A stretch of DNA of 64,000 bases, taken from assembly GCA_039619475.1 (NCBI GenBank), contig CM077115.1:298903756-298967755 (forward strand). Reading direction: 5' to 3'. The notes under the pieces were generated by a model that did not search any database, was not told where the DNA came from, and saw only the letters and a program-made list of their open reading frames with translations. The position numbers and the translations under genes were made by a program. Source of the DNA: Icerya purchasi. Taxonomy: Eukaryota; Arthropoda; Insecta; Hemiptera; Monophlebidae. Below, in pieces: positions 38,251-50,288 of the stretch; the stretch's first letter is position 1; the number at the start of each line of letters is the position of its first letter.

Positions 38251-38271
38251 TACTAAGAGGAAATGTCATAT
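38224..38271. repeat. Perfect 16-bp inverted repeat at LINE 5' edge
   Basis: ATATGACATTTCCTCT (38224-38239) is the exact reverse complement of AGAGGAAATGTCATAT (38256-38271), with a 16-nt spacer. The left arm lies in LINE coding sequence (the EEMSYI codons), so the right arm is an inverted copy of the element's own sequence at its truncated end. Confidence 0.9.
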
Positions 38272-39132
38272 CAATATGACACTGTAAATAGACTATTGTA
38301 AAAGTCCATTTTTAGAGTGCTCACTGTAAAAGGATGGTTTGATTTATCGACTTACTTCTATATTGACTATTTTTTATTTGGACAGGGCGTGACACGATTT
38401 CATCACGCCATTTTTCGGCTGGTAGGTCATCGCAAAACCTTATATTGTGTCAAAAAAAAAAAAAGATGCGGTTCCGCAGGCAGCCTACATAAGCGACAAT
38501 TTTGTTTTTTTTTTAGTGTATAAATAATTGCGTGACTTCAGCTTATAATCGAGTGTTGCTTCCTGCTGATGCCATACTGAAGACAGCATAATCGGTTTAA
38601 TACTTGTTGGGAAAGTTTTTTACGAGACGTTAATAATTATTTTCACTTGCTCATCATCACATCTCAAACTCGGGGGATCCCAATTTAGTAGTTTACTGAT
38701 TATAGGGGTTATTGCGACAAAGTATGCCCGCGCATATTGTTTCAAAAAAAAATAAATAAATAAATAATTATTGCTTGAAAGCGCGATTTAACTGCGTTTT
38801 TTCAAAAAAATAGAAAAAAAATCGTTTTCTTCCCATAGTTTGAATAATCTCAGACGGAAAGTGTATTGTACAAAAGATATTCACCTAGAGTGATTCGACG
38901 ATCTGCTGTGAAATCTGAAGAGTATCAATTATATTGCAACTATAAAAACCGACGCGTATATCGTAGCACAGATCAGTTCTTTTATGATAAAATGAATCGA
39001 ATTAGTAAAGCAACGTAAATACGAGTTATACAGAGTGAATGACCAATTGGGAACACCTAATTTTTAAATGCAGTGTATTTATCTCGTTTGTTAATTAGTA
39101 AAGAAAGTAATTATAAATGTAAATAATCATCA
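38272..39132. other. No gene recognised
   Basis: Mixed sequence with A-runs at 38451-38463 and 38744-38751. Confidence 0.45.
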
Positions 39133-39140
39133 TCTTAAGA

Positions 39141-39775
39141 CAGGGGCGGATCCAGAAGGACATTTTGGGGAGGGAAATTACATAATTACGTAAAATCTTC
39201 TACGGTAAGAAATAGCCCTTTTTTCATAAAGAAAATCAAATAGCGACTTTTATAGAAATTTAACAATGTGTTTTGAAAATACATAATTATAAAAATTTTT
39301 AATTTAAATTTAGTTTTACTTTTAGCGTGAAAAATAAAACGAAATTATAAAATTATAACTTAAATATGGCAGTTTAAAAATAGTAAGAAAGATAATATTT
39401 TTATTAAACTTTATTTCTATTTTATTTTTGTTAATAATCCGATCCGAATTCTTTGTCCCCGTGAGAAAGTTTAAATATATGTATATATTTCTCATTGAAC
39501 TATTTTTAATTAAAATTATAAAATAAAAATTAAAAATAAATAAAAATGGCAAAAGATCGACGGCAGTTGTGTTTAAAATAGAATAAAAAAGGAACATTAT
39601 TAATAGTTTTACTAGACAATAGTATTAAATATTAATTATTAAAATCCGTAGGTTAAATTCATACAAATTTTATATATAGCATAAATTAAGTTTTTCTGTT
39701 ATAACAAATTTTTTCATAGAAGCTTTGGTTCCTTTGTGGGGGGGTCCCCTATTTCCCCCCGTGGATCCGCCACTG
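39141..39775. mobile_element. hAT-type MITE with 8-bp target duplication
   Basis: A 635-bp A+T-rich, non-coding element has ends CAGGGGCGGATCCA (39141-39154) and, inverted, CAGTGGCGGATCCA (39762-39775). These match the CAGnGGCGGATCCA form typical of hAT terminal repeats. The palindromic 8-mer TCTTAAGA is duplicated at 39133-39140 and 39776-39783. A G/C-rich patch (GGGGGGGTCCCC) lies just inside the right end. No transposase sequence is present. It differs from the 13.2-kb MITE and is a separate family. Confidence 0.9.
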
Positions 39776-39783
39776 TCTTAAGA

Positions 39784-40369
39784 ATAAATATTAAATAAAA
39801 TATGTTAAAAACTTTTTTTTCTTTTTTTTTCTTTTATTTTTTTGGGGTATACCATTATCAGCTGGACAAAGAGAAGAGAAAACAAATGTATTAAATAAGG
39901 AATATACTGTCAGAATTTGAAGGAAATCTGAATTATCGCCTATTTTCATCCGTAGAAACAAGAAGTAGAGTAATTTTAGGTTTCTTGCAGATATTCAGAC
40001 ACACACACACAGTTTGCTCATCTTTTCTAGTGTTCTTTTTTAAAATTTTTTTTGGTCATAAACAATTAGGTCTCTTTTAGAGATATTCGGATACTATTAT
40101 GTAATCGTTTATGTTTGCCAACTGTTTATTTATTTATTCGTTTGTTTTAAATTCTATTAAATTTCCATCCAAATTTATCGGCTGAAATAGTTTAGGTATG
40201 ATAATTGTCAACGCCGATAGGGACCGGCTAAACTCGTAATTACTGCCTGTCCGCGATCAGAATTAAAAGTGTGGTGGGAAAAGAAAAGAGTTTCACGCTG
40301 TGAAAATCAAGAAAAACCGCTTTTCCTTCTTTGTGTTAATTTTCGATCTGGTGCAATCCATCTAGACAC
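39784..40369. other. No gene recognised
   Basis: T-rich sequence without recognisable features. Confidence 0.45.
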
Positions 40370-41580
40370 ACTGCATAATGACGCTATCGATTTGATGACG
40401 TTTCTGTCCGGCAAACAGGAAGCCGAAACGCAGCGCGCATGATTTCGGTGCTAAACGTCCGGAAGACCGAATGGGATAGCGATGACAGTAATGAGGATCA
40501 TCGGTAAACAGAAGAAATGGAACGGAATGGTCGTCTCCGGTTGAAAGTTTAATAGAGTACACATTTCGTCGTCGAAGATGCGAATGAGGCACCTTTTGCG
40601 TGCTAAACCGTTAAAGAGAGGCGCAGCGACGCTGCACCATTATTCAGAAGGACCGGATTCGCAATTATACCGGTTTAACGGCAGATCAACCGCAAATGCC
40701 TAGCCGGTGGCATACACGATACGGGCCTCGTTATTGATGTCCTTTCTACTACGCCTTCAGCGGTAATACGTTATACATAAGGGTGTTCCGAGAGCCGTCT
40801 TCTTCAGGGAATGCAGCTGAGTTTGAATTCTATTTTCCGATGCCGGATAGAGAGAGGTCTGCGTGTGCGGGAAGAAGAAAGCGTACAGACACGGAAAGTT
40901 CAGAGGTGCATCGAGGGAGCCGATGAAACTGAAAGACGGTCGGAGCGGTGGAGCACGGAGCACGTAATTCCGGTGGAAGCGGTGACGATCACATCGGACG
41001 GATGACTGGAAGACGACGACGTGGTTTTATTATAATGTAATAGAAGTTTGGTGACGCGATGGCAAATTCGTTTGGCAGAACGGAATGGAAACCGACATTT
41101 GGTGGCTAGCAATTTCAAATGTTGCCTCGGCCTGCAACAGCCGTTTGGCAAACGGAATAAACGGCCATTACAGACACGGGCCCGAATTAGCGGCTCGTGC
41201 CAGCGCTTATGGAATATAATTTCCCTTCATAACTATACGCCCTCCGAGCGGGCCGCGTTACATTGTTTCAGGTAGTAATCGTTTCACTGCTACTGCCACG
41301 TTGCATAATAACTAATTAAGCCTCTGATTAATTTCAGCCTTCAGCGGCAGATCCGCTGCTAAGAAAATTATATTTCAGCTACTGCGAAATTTACGACGTT
41401 TCAAATGAAATCGCTCTTCTCGCGCTTCCCGGCGAATGCAATTAAATTTAAAGCCGGATACCGCTCCTATTAAATTAACTGATATTAAATCAAACTGCAT
41501 ACGCATTCGGAGATTAACGTCGCCCAGGTAATTACCTTTCGACGACCAAATTGAATTTTTTGACAGTTTTATCGATTATT
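40370..41580. other. C/G-richer, repeat-poor island
   Basis: Visibly richer in C and G than its surroundings, with CG dinucleotides and no simple repeats. Several open frames of 60-80 codons overlap on both strands (40811-41275), but none shows a domain, so coding status is undecided. It resembles the 24.9-25.5 kb island in character. Confidence 0.35.
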
Positions 41581-41922
41581 AATGAACTAGCTCGCCAGTA
41601 CGATTTTCAATTTCTACGATCATCACTGCCGCCGCAGATCTGATCAGGACGGGAAAGATGATAAAATGAAGCGTAGTCAGTCTCTCTTTTGATCGCAATT
41701 TGGCGGCTAATATTGCTATCGTTCTAACTGCCGACTCGTCCTCGATATCAGATATTCTTCCCCCGGTCAAGTCGCATTGTATCAGCGGTGGTCATCTTTG
41801 GGAAAGGGTATTGCGCGTAAAAGGACACGCTTATTTATCACGAACTAAAAGAATTACATTTTTCACGAGATTGACTGCGTTTCTATCCATCGTTTAATTT
41901 GTGACCTATTAATATTGGTGTC
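41581..41922. other. No gene recognised
   Basis: Transition from the island to the repeat at 41923. Short open frames only. Confidence 0.4.
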
Positions 41923-42536
41923 GTGTTCACAGCGACACACCAATAATGGTGTTCACAGCGACACACCAATAATGGTGTTCAGCAGAGCGACCATCGGATC
42001 TTTTTTACTATTATTATTATTATATCCGACTTGCATGTTCAAAACGACCCGCAGACATTTTCATTACTATTATTACATATATGCGAACTAGAGCGGCCAA
42101 GTTATTTCGTTAAAACTGCTAGAAATTATAATATATCATTAGAAGCGTACTCATATTTAATCATTAATATTTTATTTTTAACTAAAACTATCGAGCATTT
42201 ACACAACAGCGCATTTTGTTAGTAAAATTAAACTGGATGTGAGTACGTTTCCATTCATCTATTATAATTTTACATTAACAAAAATTATATTCATTTTTCA
42301 TTAAATTACATTTTTATAATATTGTATGCTACAATGTTAATGTTAATATAGAAATATCAAGTTTAAAGTAAATAATAACGAATTTAGAAATTACACATAA
42401 CTTATATAAGAGAACCGTAACAGAATATGATCGCAGTTCCTTGTAGTAGTATATCAGAGATTTCTAGGATTATTACCTTTCTTGTCCATTTTAGATGTCG
42501 GCTTTAAATATGGTCGCTCTGAACACGGTCGCTCCC
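41923..42536. mobile_element. Candidate non-autonomous element with inverted GAGCGACC-type ends
   Basis: The left end holds 2.3 tandem copies of a 26-bp unit starting GTGTTCACAGCGACAC (41923-41982). It leads into GTGTTCAGCAGAGCGACCAT (41975-41994). The right end, at 42510-42526, is ATGGTCGCTCTGAACAC, the reverse complement of the left motif apart from a 2-nt gap, followed by GGTCGCTCCC (42527-42536). The roughly 500-bp interior is A+T-rich and non-coding. Inverted ends around such an interior suggest a MITE or foldback element. No target duplication was identified and the superfamily is unknown. Confidence 0.55.
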
Positions 42537-44439
42537 AACATGTAACCATTGATATTTCGGTATTTGATTTAGTCTAGTTTTTGATTGGAACAGCGTTTCT
42601 TGTACCCATTCTACGTTCATTAGCATGCGCGCTGGTTCAAATGTTAGCCGTTAGGAGTAATCACTAACCAACGATCATTTAAACACAAACGATTTTTTAT
42701 CTCGGAAACATACTTCTATTTTAATTATTCGTTGTATTTTTTTCTGCCAGTTTATGTCAACTTCGTATCTATCGTAACTATTACTCGTATTCTATGTGCT
42801 TTTCAGTTCACGTCTTATCACAATCGGTGCGATGGCTGGCAATTCGCACAGATATCATTTATCCTTATTTTTGATCACAATTGTTTATCTTCGTTCTCTT
42901 CGGAAATGCTACCTGTAAATAATTGTGAGCCGGTTTTTACCGGAAAGTAGATACATAAAAGCCGCGAAACCGTCGCAATTTTCGCCTAACTAGCGAAGAT
43001 CAGTCTTTTTCTTTTCAGTATCCTACGAACCGGCTTAGCTTTATCCCATTAAATTGACGATACGCTTCCGCATAGTTATAGTTTTTTACGAATGTAAACA
43101 ATAATATTTCTTGCGATCGTAGTCAGATAAGCAATTATATTCGTTCTGTTCGTGTCTTACGATTATCGCATTCGACGCTGCGGAACAATTTTAGTTATTG
43201 TCCCCATTATTAAGTTTGATACTAGCAAAGCGTCAAAACTTTGTATTATTCGCAGTAAGCTTGACCGTCATCGGTGATATTTGCCCAAAGTTTCCAGAAC
43301 TTAATCGTTCCCTTTTCCGTAACATTAAGTATTAACGCGCGACACTTTATTTAAATTCTATCAGAATTAGATTTAAATCCTCATTTGAAAATTATCTAAA
43401 TAGGTTCTGCTTCGTCGCGCACAAACTAACTTTACCTGACGCCTTGTACCATTTTATAGGTCGCGAGGAAAACTACATTACAGACCGGTAGCACTGAGTT
43501 AATTCTATTTTTCTGTGTGACTTTTTCGTTTTTTTTTTGTTTTTTTTTCAATTTTCTGATATGTAAATTATAATCTGATATAATTTTGAAATTAAAATTT
43601 AACAATAACAAATAAAACAGAAATATTCTAGCGGCTTTGCCTTCTACTCGTTTCGCTCCTCAACTTCCAAGACGACTCCTCAATGTATACACTCCGAAAA
43701 CAGATTCGCGTTAAACCAACAGAAAAAAAAAAAATTATTCTTCGGGTGTTCTTGAATTTTTTTTTTTTTTTTGTTGTATATTGAAATATTTTACTTTTCA
43801 ATATATTTCTACATTACGAAATAAAAACCCTGAAATATCGAATATTTACCAAAATTCTTTTTACAAACAGGGAGGATTATCTTTGTTTCTCTTTTTTTTC
43901 GCGCCGGATAAGTGTAATTGCATACAGCGCCATCTGATGTATTTCTACATGCTGCATAAGCTGTATAATTAATCGACTCATTCTGTTTCTCTGTATTTTC
44001 ATTTTCCCAAGCGCAATAGTTTACTCAATCCCCCCTTATAATCTCTACTGGACCCTACAAACCGTCCACGGGTAGCGGATGAATTACCGGTAGATTAACA
44101 AGCTAGCTACAAATAGAAATAAACGATGGCGGACCAAGAACATTGGTGAAAAGTCTCAACTAGGTAATTCAAGTAATGATTGGCCAGTGTCAGACACGAG
44201 GATGTAGATGATCAACTACAAGAACTTATTAAACTAAAATTTTGCAAGAATTTCATGACTGTTTCGCCCTCAGCGGGTTAAGGCCACCGGAAAAGAAAAA
44301 CCACGCTATCCCTCATAAGTAGCACACCAAAAATGCCTTGTGGTTGAAGATTTTTACCCAAAGGTTAAAGGAAGTAACAACCTTGGCAGAAAATTCTACA
44401 GAAGAAAAATCAAACTTTGCATGCAAACAAAACTTGTTA
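42537..44439. other. No gene recognised
   Basis: Mixed sequence with T-runs at 43531-43549 and 43758-43773. No supported coding region. Confidence 0.5.
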
Positions 44440-44720
44440 AGGCGATAAGAGGATCCTACAGCGCTTGCAGAAAGAACGTGAATCATTATCAATCATAAAA
44501 AACCCGTAAAATAATGTATCTAGGACACACATTATGGGTGAGAATACATACGAGATGTTCCAGTTGATATTCCGGGGAAAAATAGGGAAGGAGGGTAAAC
44601 CGAGGATATCATGAGATACAGCAAGCTGGACAAGAAGTAATGAAATGAGGAAAGTGACGAAAATTACCCGAAATCGAGACATTCATAATCGTTTGATCAC
44701 TGACGTCCGCTACGCGATCA
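44440..44720 (+). mobile_element. RTE-like LINE C-terminal fragment
   Basis: Plus-strand frames give KIMYLGHTLW, then TYEMFQLIFRGKIGKEGKPR, close to the YFGH.....Y..LQ.I..GKI.G.R.PG block of RTE-like C-termini, with frame changes between. Only the last part of the protein remains. The T-run at 44803-44820 is downstream and of uncertain origin. Confidence 0.55.
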
Positions 44721-44984
44721 CGTGTCAAATAAGATTTATATCTGCGGTTATTTTTAAAAAAATTGAGAGCATAGTTTTTGAGCTGTTCCATCAGATTTTT
44801 GTTTTTTTTTTTTTTTTTTTTGTAACTGCACAAATAAAAACTTCTACAAAATATATAACGTATTAAATATTTTCAAAATTTTTGAATTCCAGAGCAATTC
44901 CACTTTGAGGGAAACAAGTTGGCACAAAAAAAAAAAAAAAAACATTGTTAGTGCGAACGTGTTTTTGTCCTTTTTGTTTTGTTT

Positions 44985-47752
44985 ATTCAACATTTACAAC
45001 AACTAGTCACAATATTTGGCATAAAATTAAGGCACTGAACGGTATTAATCGTGCGACCCCTTCCTTTTCGATAAATCAGAATGGTTCCATGTTATCTGAC
45101 CCGTTGGAAGTTGCAAATGCTTTTGCGAATCATTTTGCAATCGAGTCATCCTCATCGTCATATTCGTCTGCCTTCTCTTTAAAGAAATATTCCACGGAAC
45201 AACAACCGATAACTATCATCTCTGACTCCTCACTTTCCTACAATTGCCATTTCACCGTTTCTGAACTAGACTATCAACTCCAGTACCATACTGCAAACAG
45301 CGCGCCTGGGCCCGATTCCATCCATCCATATATGTTAAAACACTTACCTCCATCAGCGAAAAACTTCCTCTTACATATCTATAACCAAATATGGTTCTCC
45401 GGATCGATCCCTGAGCCATGGAAATTAGCAGTTGTTATTCCTATTCCGAAGCAAAATAAAGATCCTCTTTTTCCACAAAACTACAGGCCTATATCCCTCA
45501 TAAGTGTCCTCTCAAAAACGCTGGAAAAAATGGTTAATCGGCGTCTCCTTTTCTTCCTTGAACAGAATAATCTCCTATCCTCGTCACAAGCCGGATGGCG
45601 TAAGAAGCGTACTACAACAGTTAATCATCTGCTGAGCCTACAAAGGCAAATATTAACAGCATTTCACAGACGCCAACATGTATACTCCGTCTTTTTCGAT
45701 ATAGAAAAGGCGTTCGACAGAGTATGGCGATACGGCCTCTTATCCAAGCTGACAACAGCTGGTATAAGTGGAAACATGGCCAAGTATCTGAATAATGTTT
45801 TAACAAACAGAACGTTCCATGTTAAGATTGGTTCGTCAACATCGAGCACCGTTCAAACTGAGAATGGCTTACTACAAGGATCTGCCCTTAGTGCAACCTT
45901 GTTTATTTTTTATATCAATGATATAAATGATTGTATTGCTCCGCCTGTAAACGCCCGGCTCTACTTTGACGACTTAAACATTTCCCTGTCTTCCAGTTTT
46001 CAAGCAAATGCTCAAAAAATCCTACAAAAAACTATTTCAAAACTACAATCCTGGTGTAACAATAATGGTCTTGCGTTTTCTCCATCTAAGTCTATCTGTG
46101 TTGATTTCTATAGGGGACGTCAAAACTCTTCCAGCATCCGCCTCAATCTAGAAAATTCCTCACTTCATTTCCACCCTACTGCTACTTTCCTTGGACTACT
46201 GTTCGATCAAAAGCTAACTTGGCGATCCCACATATCCAATCTTAACGTTAAATGTCATAAATTCCTATCTATTCTTAAATATGTATCAAACACAAAGTAT
46301 AATGTACCTCCGAAAACTCTCCTCTCCATATACAAATCCTTAGTCATTTCCAGAATAAACTACGGGTCCCAGGCGTATGCGTCAGCCAGTCCCTCTTTAC
46401 TTAAATCCCTTGATTCAATACACCACACGGCGCTCCGCCCGATACTTGGCGCACATAGAACTTCACCGTCTGTAAGTTTGTGTGCCTTGTTAGGCACTCC
46501 CCCACTAAAGTATTTCCGAACCTATTATTACCACCGTGAGACCCTCGCTCTTTTCTCTAGTAAACGTGCCTGTCCTATCATCGACACAAATGACCTCCCC
46601 AACACCCCAGAGTTCCCTAATGACCCTTTCCCAGAAATCCTGGCTCTCCTATCGCAACACAACGTGAGCGTAATCCCTTTCCCTAACCTAGCTCCTAACA
46701 TCATGATTCCGCCGTGGGCCCCTTTAAACATCGATGTTAACTTTTCCCTGACGAAGTATAATAAACCCCTGCATCCGAATATCGTTCAGTTGACAACAGC
46801 AACAATGCAAAAATACCCCGACCACCTCCTTTTCTACACGGATGCTGCCAAGGCTACCCCAGAGGCTACTTCATCCCCAACCGCCTGTTCCTTTGAAGTC
46901 TGCGACGTGATTCGAAGCATTCGACTGAATGACAATTGCTCGGTACTGGATGCTGAAATATATATGGAGTATTTTTCGGTTTGGAATATTTTCTTTCTAC
47001 AGAGCCTACATCACAGAAAGCCCTGCTGGTATCTGATTCATCCGCAGCTTTATTGACAATTTCTAATCCCCTCACCAAACATCCTGTAGCAATTCGAACC
47101 CAGCAGGTATTATACGAACTTATTAAGAGACCCGTATCCTTTCTGTGGGCGCCCAGCCATGCAGAGATTCCTGGAAATGAACGCGTCGATACATCCGCCC
47201 GAGCAGAAATATACTGCCCCTCGCCTAGTAACAGCCCACCTCCACCTTATCTCTCGAACATAATTTTCAATAATCTCACGTCGTCATTATGGAAAACCCA
47301 TTGGTCCTCGTGTCAGACTTTCTCAAGGCTAATCAAACTCTTAATTGAACCATGGTGGCCAGAGAAAAGCATTTCCCTCGTAGAGATTTCTGTGCCCTTA
47401 GCCGCTTGCGCATAGGCCACACGGCCATGTCGCATAATTTTATTTTGCAAAGAACCCCCTCTCCTATGAATTGTCCTTTCTGTGGCCAAGATGTTGCTCC
47501 CTCAACCCCTCATATACTATGCGACTGTCCAGCATTATCACCTCGCCGGCCCCCTTCAATTAATAACAAAACAGTCACCAACATTCTTGAGAATTCCCCC
47601 GATGCAATTTTATCCATAACACAATTTATCAGAACTAGCGGAATAATCAGATATCTATAAAAACAAACTGCGCATCTTCGTACTGTAATAGCCACAGCAG
47701 TTAAACACGGTACAGGATGTTGCTTTCACACAAAAAAAAAAAAAAAAAAAAA
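44985..47752 (+). mobile_element. I-clade LINE with reverse transcriptase and RNase H (5'-truncated, best preserved element)
   Basis: A single open frame (44945-47056, 703 codons, its first part perhaps flanking DNA) encodes an ORF2 reverse transcriptase: TANSAPGPDSIHPYMLKHLP, NYRPISLISVLSKTLEKMV, SQAGWRKKRTTT, FFDIEKAFDRVW, LLQGSALSATLF, LYFDDLNI (45959-45982) and a LGLLFDQKLTWRSHI thumb. RNase H follows with FYTDAAK (46832-46852) and LDAEIY. After a frameshift near 47000 comes LLVSDSSAALL and FLWAPSHAEIPGNERVD. After a second shift near 47380 come RLRIGHTAMSHNF and the knuckle CPFCGQ..HILCDCP, with the stop at 47658-47660. ORF1 and endonuclease are missing. The catalytic F/YADD is YFDD, so it is probably dead. 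A hairpin (47680-47713) and poly-A (47732-47752) end the element. Confidence 0.9.
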
Positions 47753-48545
47753 CAACAACTAGGCTACAGGCTAAAATGAAGTTGTATCAGTGAAAGCAAG
47801 TTGAAACATCTGAAGAAAAATAGTACACACCAGGGACTGTATTGATGAGAAAGAATTAGATGAGGACTGAATTGATAAAGGGCATGTGCTCTAGTATAAT
47901 AATGTTGCCGAAAGAACGGTACGGAGGGTGAAGATTATTCCCGGAGGTAGATTGGTGTATTCCCGACGAAGACGATGCAAAAACTGACTGTTTACTGCAA
48001 GTGGCAGGATAATTTCACACACGTGTACATGTTTCTTTGATAACATGACGACCAGAAGAATCTGAGATATTTTTAGCCATTTATAATTTCCATAGAAGAT
48101 TATTCAAGTTTTAGAAGGAGATTATTAATATTCGTAATCGAAGGCCTCTTAGTAGCTTCTTTAGTAACCTTATTCATCAATTTCCGGAAATATCCTTGTG
48201 GCCCAGAATCCAAAAAAAAAAAACGATATATACATAAGGAAAAATATGATGAAAGTTAACTGTAAGTATCCACCGTTATTAGATACAGTGAAACTTTTTG
48301 TACAGAACAGATAAAAAAGTATTTGACTGATTCATGTAAAACTGCAGCTATTTCATAGCTAAATGTACATTTTTTAGTAATGCAAAATTTTGAGTGTCAT
48401 CATGGTCCCCTTGATGTAGTTTTTATTTTCCATATCGCTTTCAGTACTTTTTCAGTACGGAAGAAATGATTTTAACATCGTAGGTTTTTTTAGGTTGGGA
48501 CTTACCCAACACGCAAAGAATTACAGATTATATAGACGGAAAAGA
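47753..48545. other. No gene recognised
   Basis: Mixed sequence. The part nearest 48545 is probably the 3' UTR of the LINE end at 48546. Confidence 0.45.
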
Positions 48546-48738
48546 TTATAAATTGAGATGATAAAGGAGGCTGACAAGGGAACTATATTGGGAAAGCAAG
48601 AATGGCATGGACACTGTAAGGAGTAGATAGACCAAGGCTCCAGAAGATTGAAATTAAGCACGTTCGGATAAAATAAAGGGACATTCGAACACGACGTGAT
48701 TCGCATCACTGGTATAGTTGAGTTCTGGAGAATAGTTT
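48546..48738 (-). mobile_element. I/LOA-like LINE C-terminus (host of a nested LINE)
   Basis: One minus-strand frame reads DANHVVFECPFILSERA and, after a stop, FQSSGALVYLLLTVSMPFLL, ending near 48546. The DxNHVxFECP motif and hydrophobic tail are those of LOA/I-type C-termini, similar in layout to the copies at 22.2 and 31.5 kb but a different family. To its right the sequence is broken by an I-like insertion and may resume past 49166. Confidence 0.65.
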
Positions 48739-48749
48739 AGTTTATTAGT

Positions 48750-49155
48750 TGTTGTTGTTGTTGTATCCATTAACGTGCCGTGTACTGCAACATTGGCCAG
48801 AGGCACGGGTGAATGGAGTTTAGATGTTATTAAGGATATTGGGTAGTCTCAGAAATCTGAAGAGCAGCTGGACATTCTGTTCATTGTCTTCAAAAATTTC
48901 AGATAGGGAACTGGGCAGACGTAATTGGGACCGGAATAGATTGAATTTCGGGAAGACTACCAGAAGATGGCGAGTGGATAAGGGAACAGAGCAAAGGTCA
49001 CAAGTAGGGGGATCTGAGTTATTTAATAAAAAGGAATGAGATAATCTTGCGTGGCCAATGCGCAGACGGCATAATATGACTTCTTCTTTACGGCTGGATC
49101 TCTTGATGAAGTACCCCAAATTTCAGTATTTGAGCGGATTGAACGCAATTTGTTC
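48750..49155 (-). mobile_element. I-like LINE 3' end with (CAA)n tail and 11-bp target duplication
   Basis: Minus-strand open reading gives NKLRSIRSNTEIWGTSSRD, ILCRLRIGHARLSHSFLL, CDLCSVPL and TRHLLVVFPKF, ending RLPNILNNI at about 48820. This is the C-terminal knuckle of I/R1-type ORF2, with the last knuckle Cys of the expected HLL.ECP replaced. The 3' UTR ends in (CAA)n (48750-48765 on the plus strand as GTTGTTG). AGTTTATTAGT occurs at 48739-48749 and 49156-49166, a direct repeat flanking the insert. The 5' truncation thus lies at about 49155. Confidence 0.85.
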
Positions 49156-49166
49156 AGTTTATTAGT

Positions 49167-50288
49167 GATACCTTGAATTTTCGATATTTTTCAAAGTACT
49201 TTAGATAAACACTAGAACGAAGGAAGATTTTTTTACAAATTTATCGAGCACAGACAAAGATCTGTTATTATTTTCTAATTTATATCCAGTACTGTTAGTA
49301 TAATCTATTACTATACTATTTTACAGTTAAAGATGCTGATATCGAAATAAATATAATCCACCGGGGTTCCTTCTGACTTGCTTTAATGTTTATCCAACTT
49401 TAGTTTTCAAAAATTTTCAACAATTAGTTAATGTAACCTCCTCCACCTTTTCGGGCACGGCATATTAAAAAAACTAAAAGAAACTCGAAAAAACCAAAAA
49501 AAAAAACAACAAAAACATAACTAATGCATGTTTATAAAGGGAAATTTTTCGGAAACAATACTCTTATAAATCCAAATTTGAACCTTTGGAAGCACCACCG
49601 CCAACACTGGTGATATACTTCAGTGAAAAGTTCACTATTTAGGGATAACGGAACTTTAATAAAATACTTAACGTCTTTTGTGCTGTATATTTTACAATTA
49701 CAACTTTTTAAGTATTCTAGAAATAGATGTGCCCATTTACGAAAATATTACATGAAAAAAAAAGCTTCAAAATTTTAACGTTTTGAATTTAGAGCGTAAT
49801 GTAAATGTAAATTATGGTTACCTCTAAATTAACATATTCAATCCTCACGGCACGAATCCTTTGACCGACTTCGGCTTACGTGAGGCAAAAGTACCTTTCG
49901 TGATGTTCAATTTAATTTGTGGTCGCCGATTTTAACTCTTTCGCATACGTTATTAACGGTTAATGATTTCCTTGTTAGCTGAAAATATTATTTTATTGTT
50001 GTTAATAGTGAGCTGGAAAAAATGTTTTTGAAACTTTTAACGATGAGTTTGACTGATTAAAAGTAATCGATTAATTTGAAGTTCGACTGGTAATTATTCA
50101 ATATTATGCCAAGGGCCTGTGATGAAGATTTGAAATTTAAAATCAAAGATTTTTTTCTGCTTTCTCAGAGAGTCTGATTATTTAAATTATAAATAATATC
50201 AGTAATGTTAGTAGAGAATAAAAATAGATTCATCCGTGGCTTAAAAGATCGGCGATTTCTTGAAGTTGTTGCAGATTGAATTGCGGGG
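49167..50288. other. No gene recognised
   Basis: A+T-rich sequence, possibly including decayed upstream parts of the LOA-like LINE. A run of A at 49496-49506. Confidence 0.4.

Noticed and set aside
44437..44682. Minus-strand frame starting with a signal-peptide-like hydrophobic stretch (MSRFRVIFVTFLISLLLVQL)
   Set aside because: The opposite strand carries RTE-like C-terminal motifs over the same bases, so this is an antisense shadow.
44926..44984. A-run at 44926-44942 as the 5' boundary or target site of the I-clade LINE
   Set aside because: No matching duplication after the 3' poly-A could be defined, because both flanks are A-runs.
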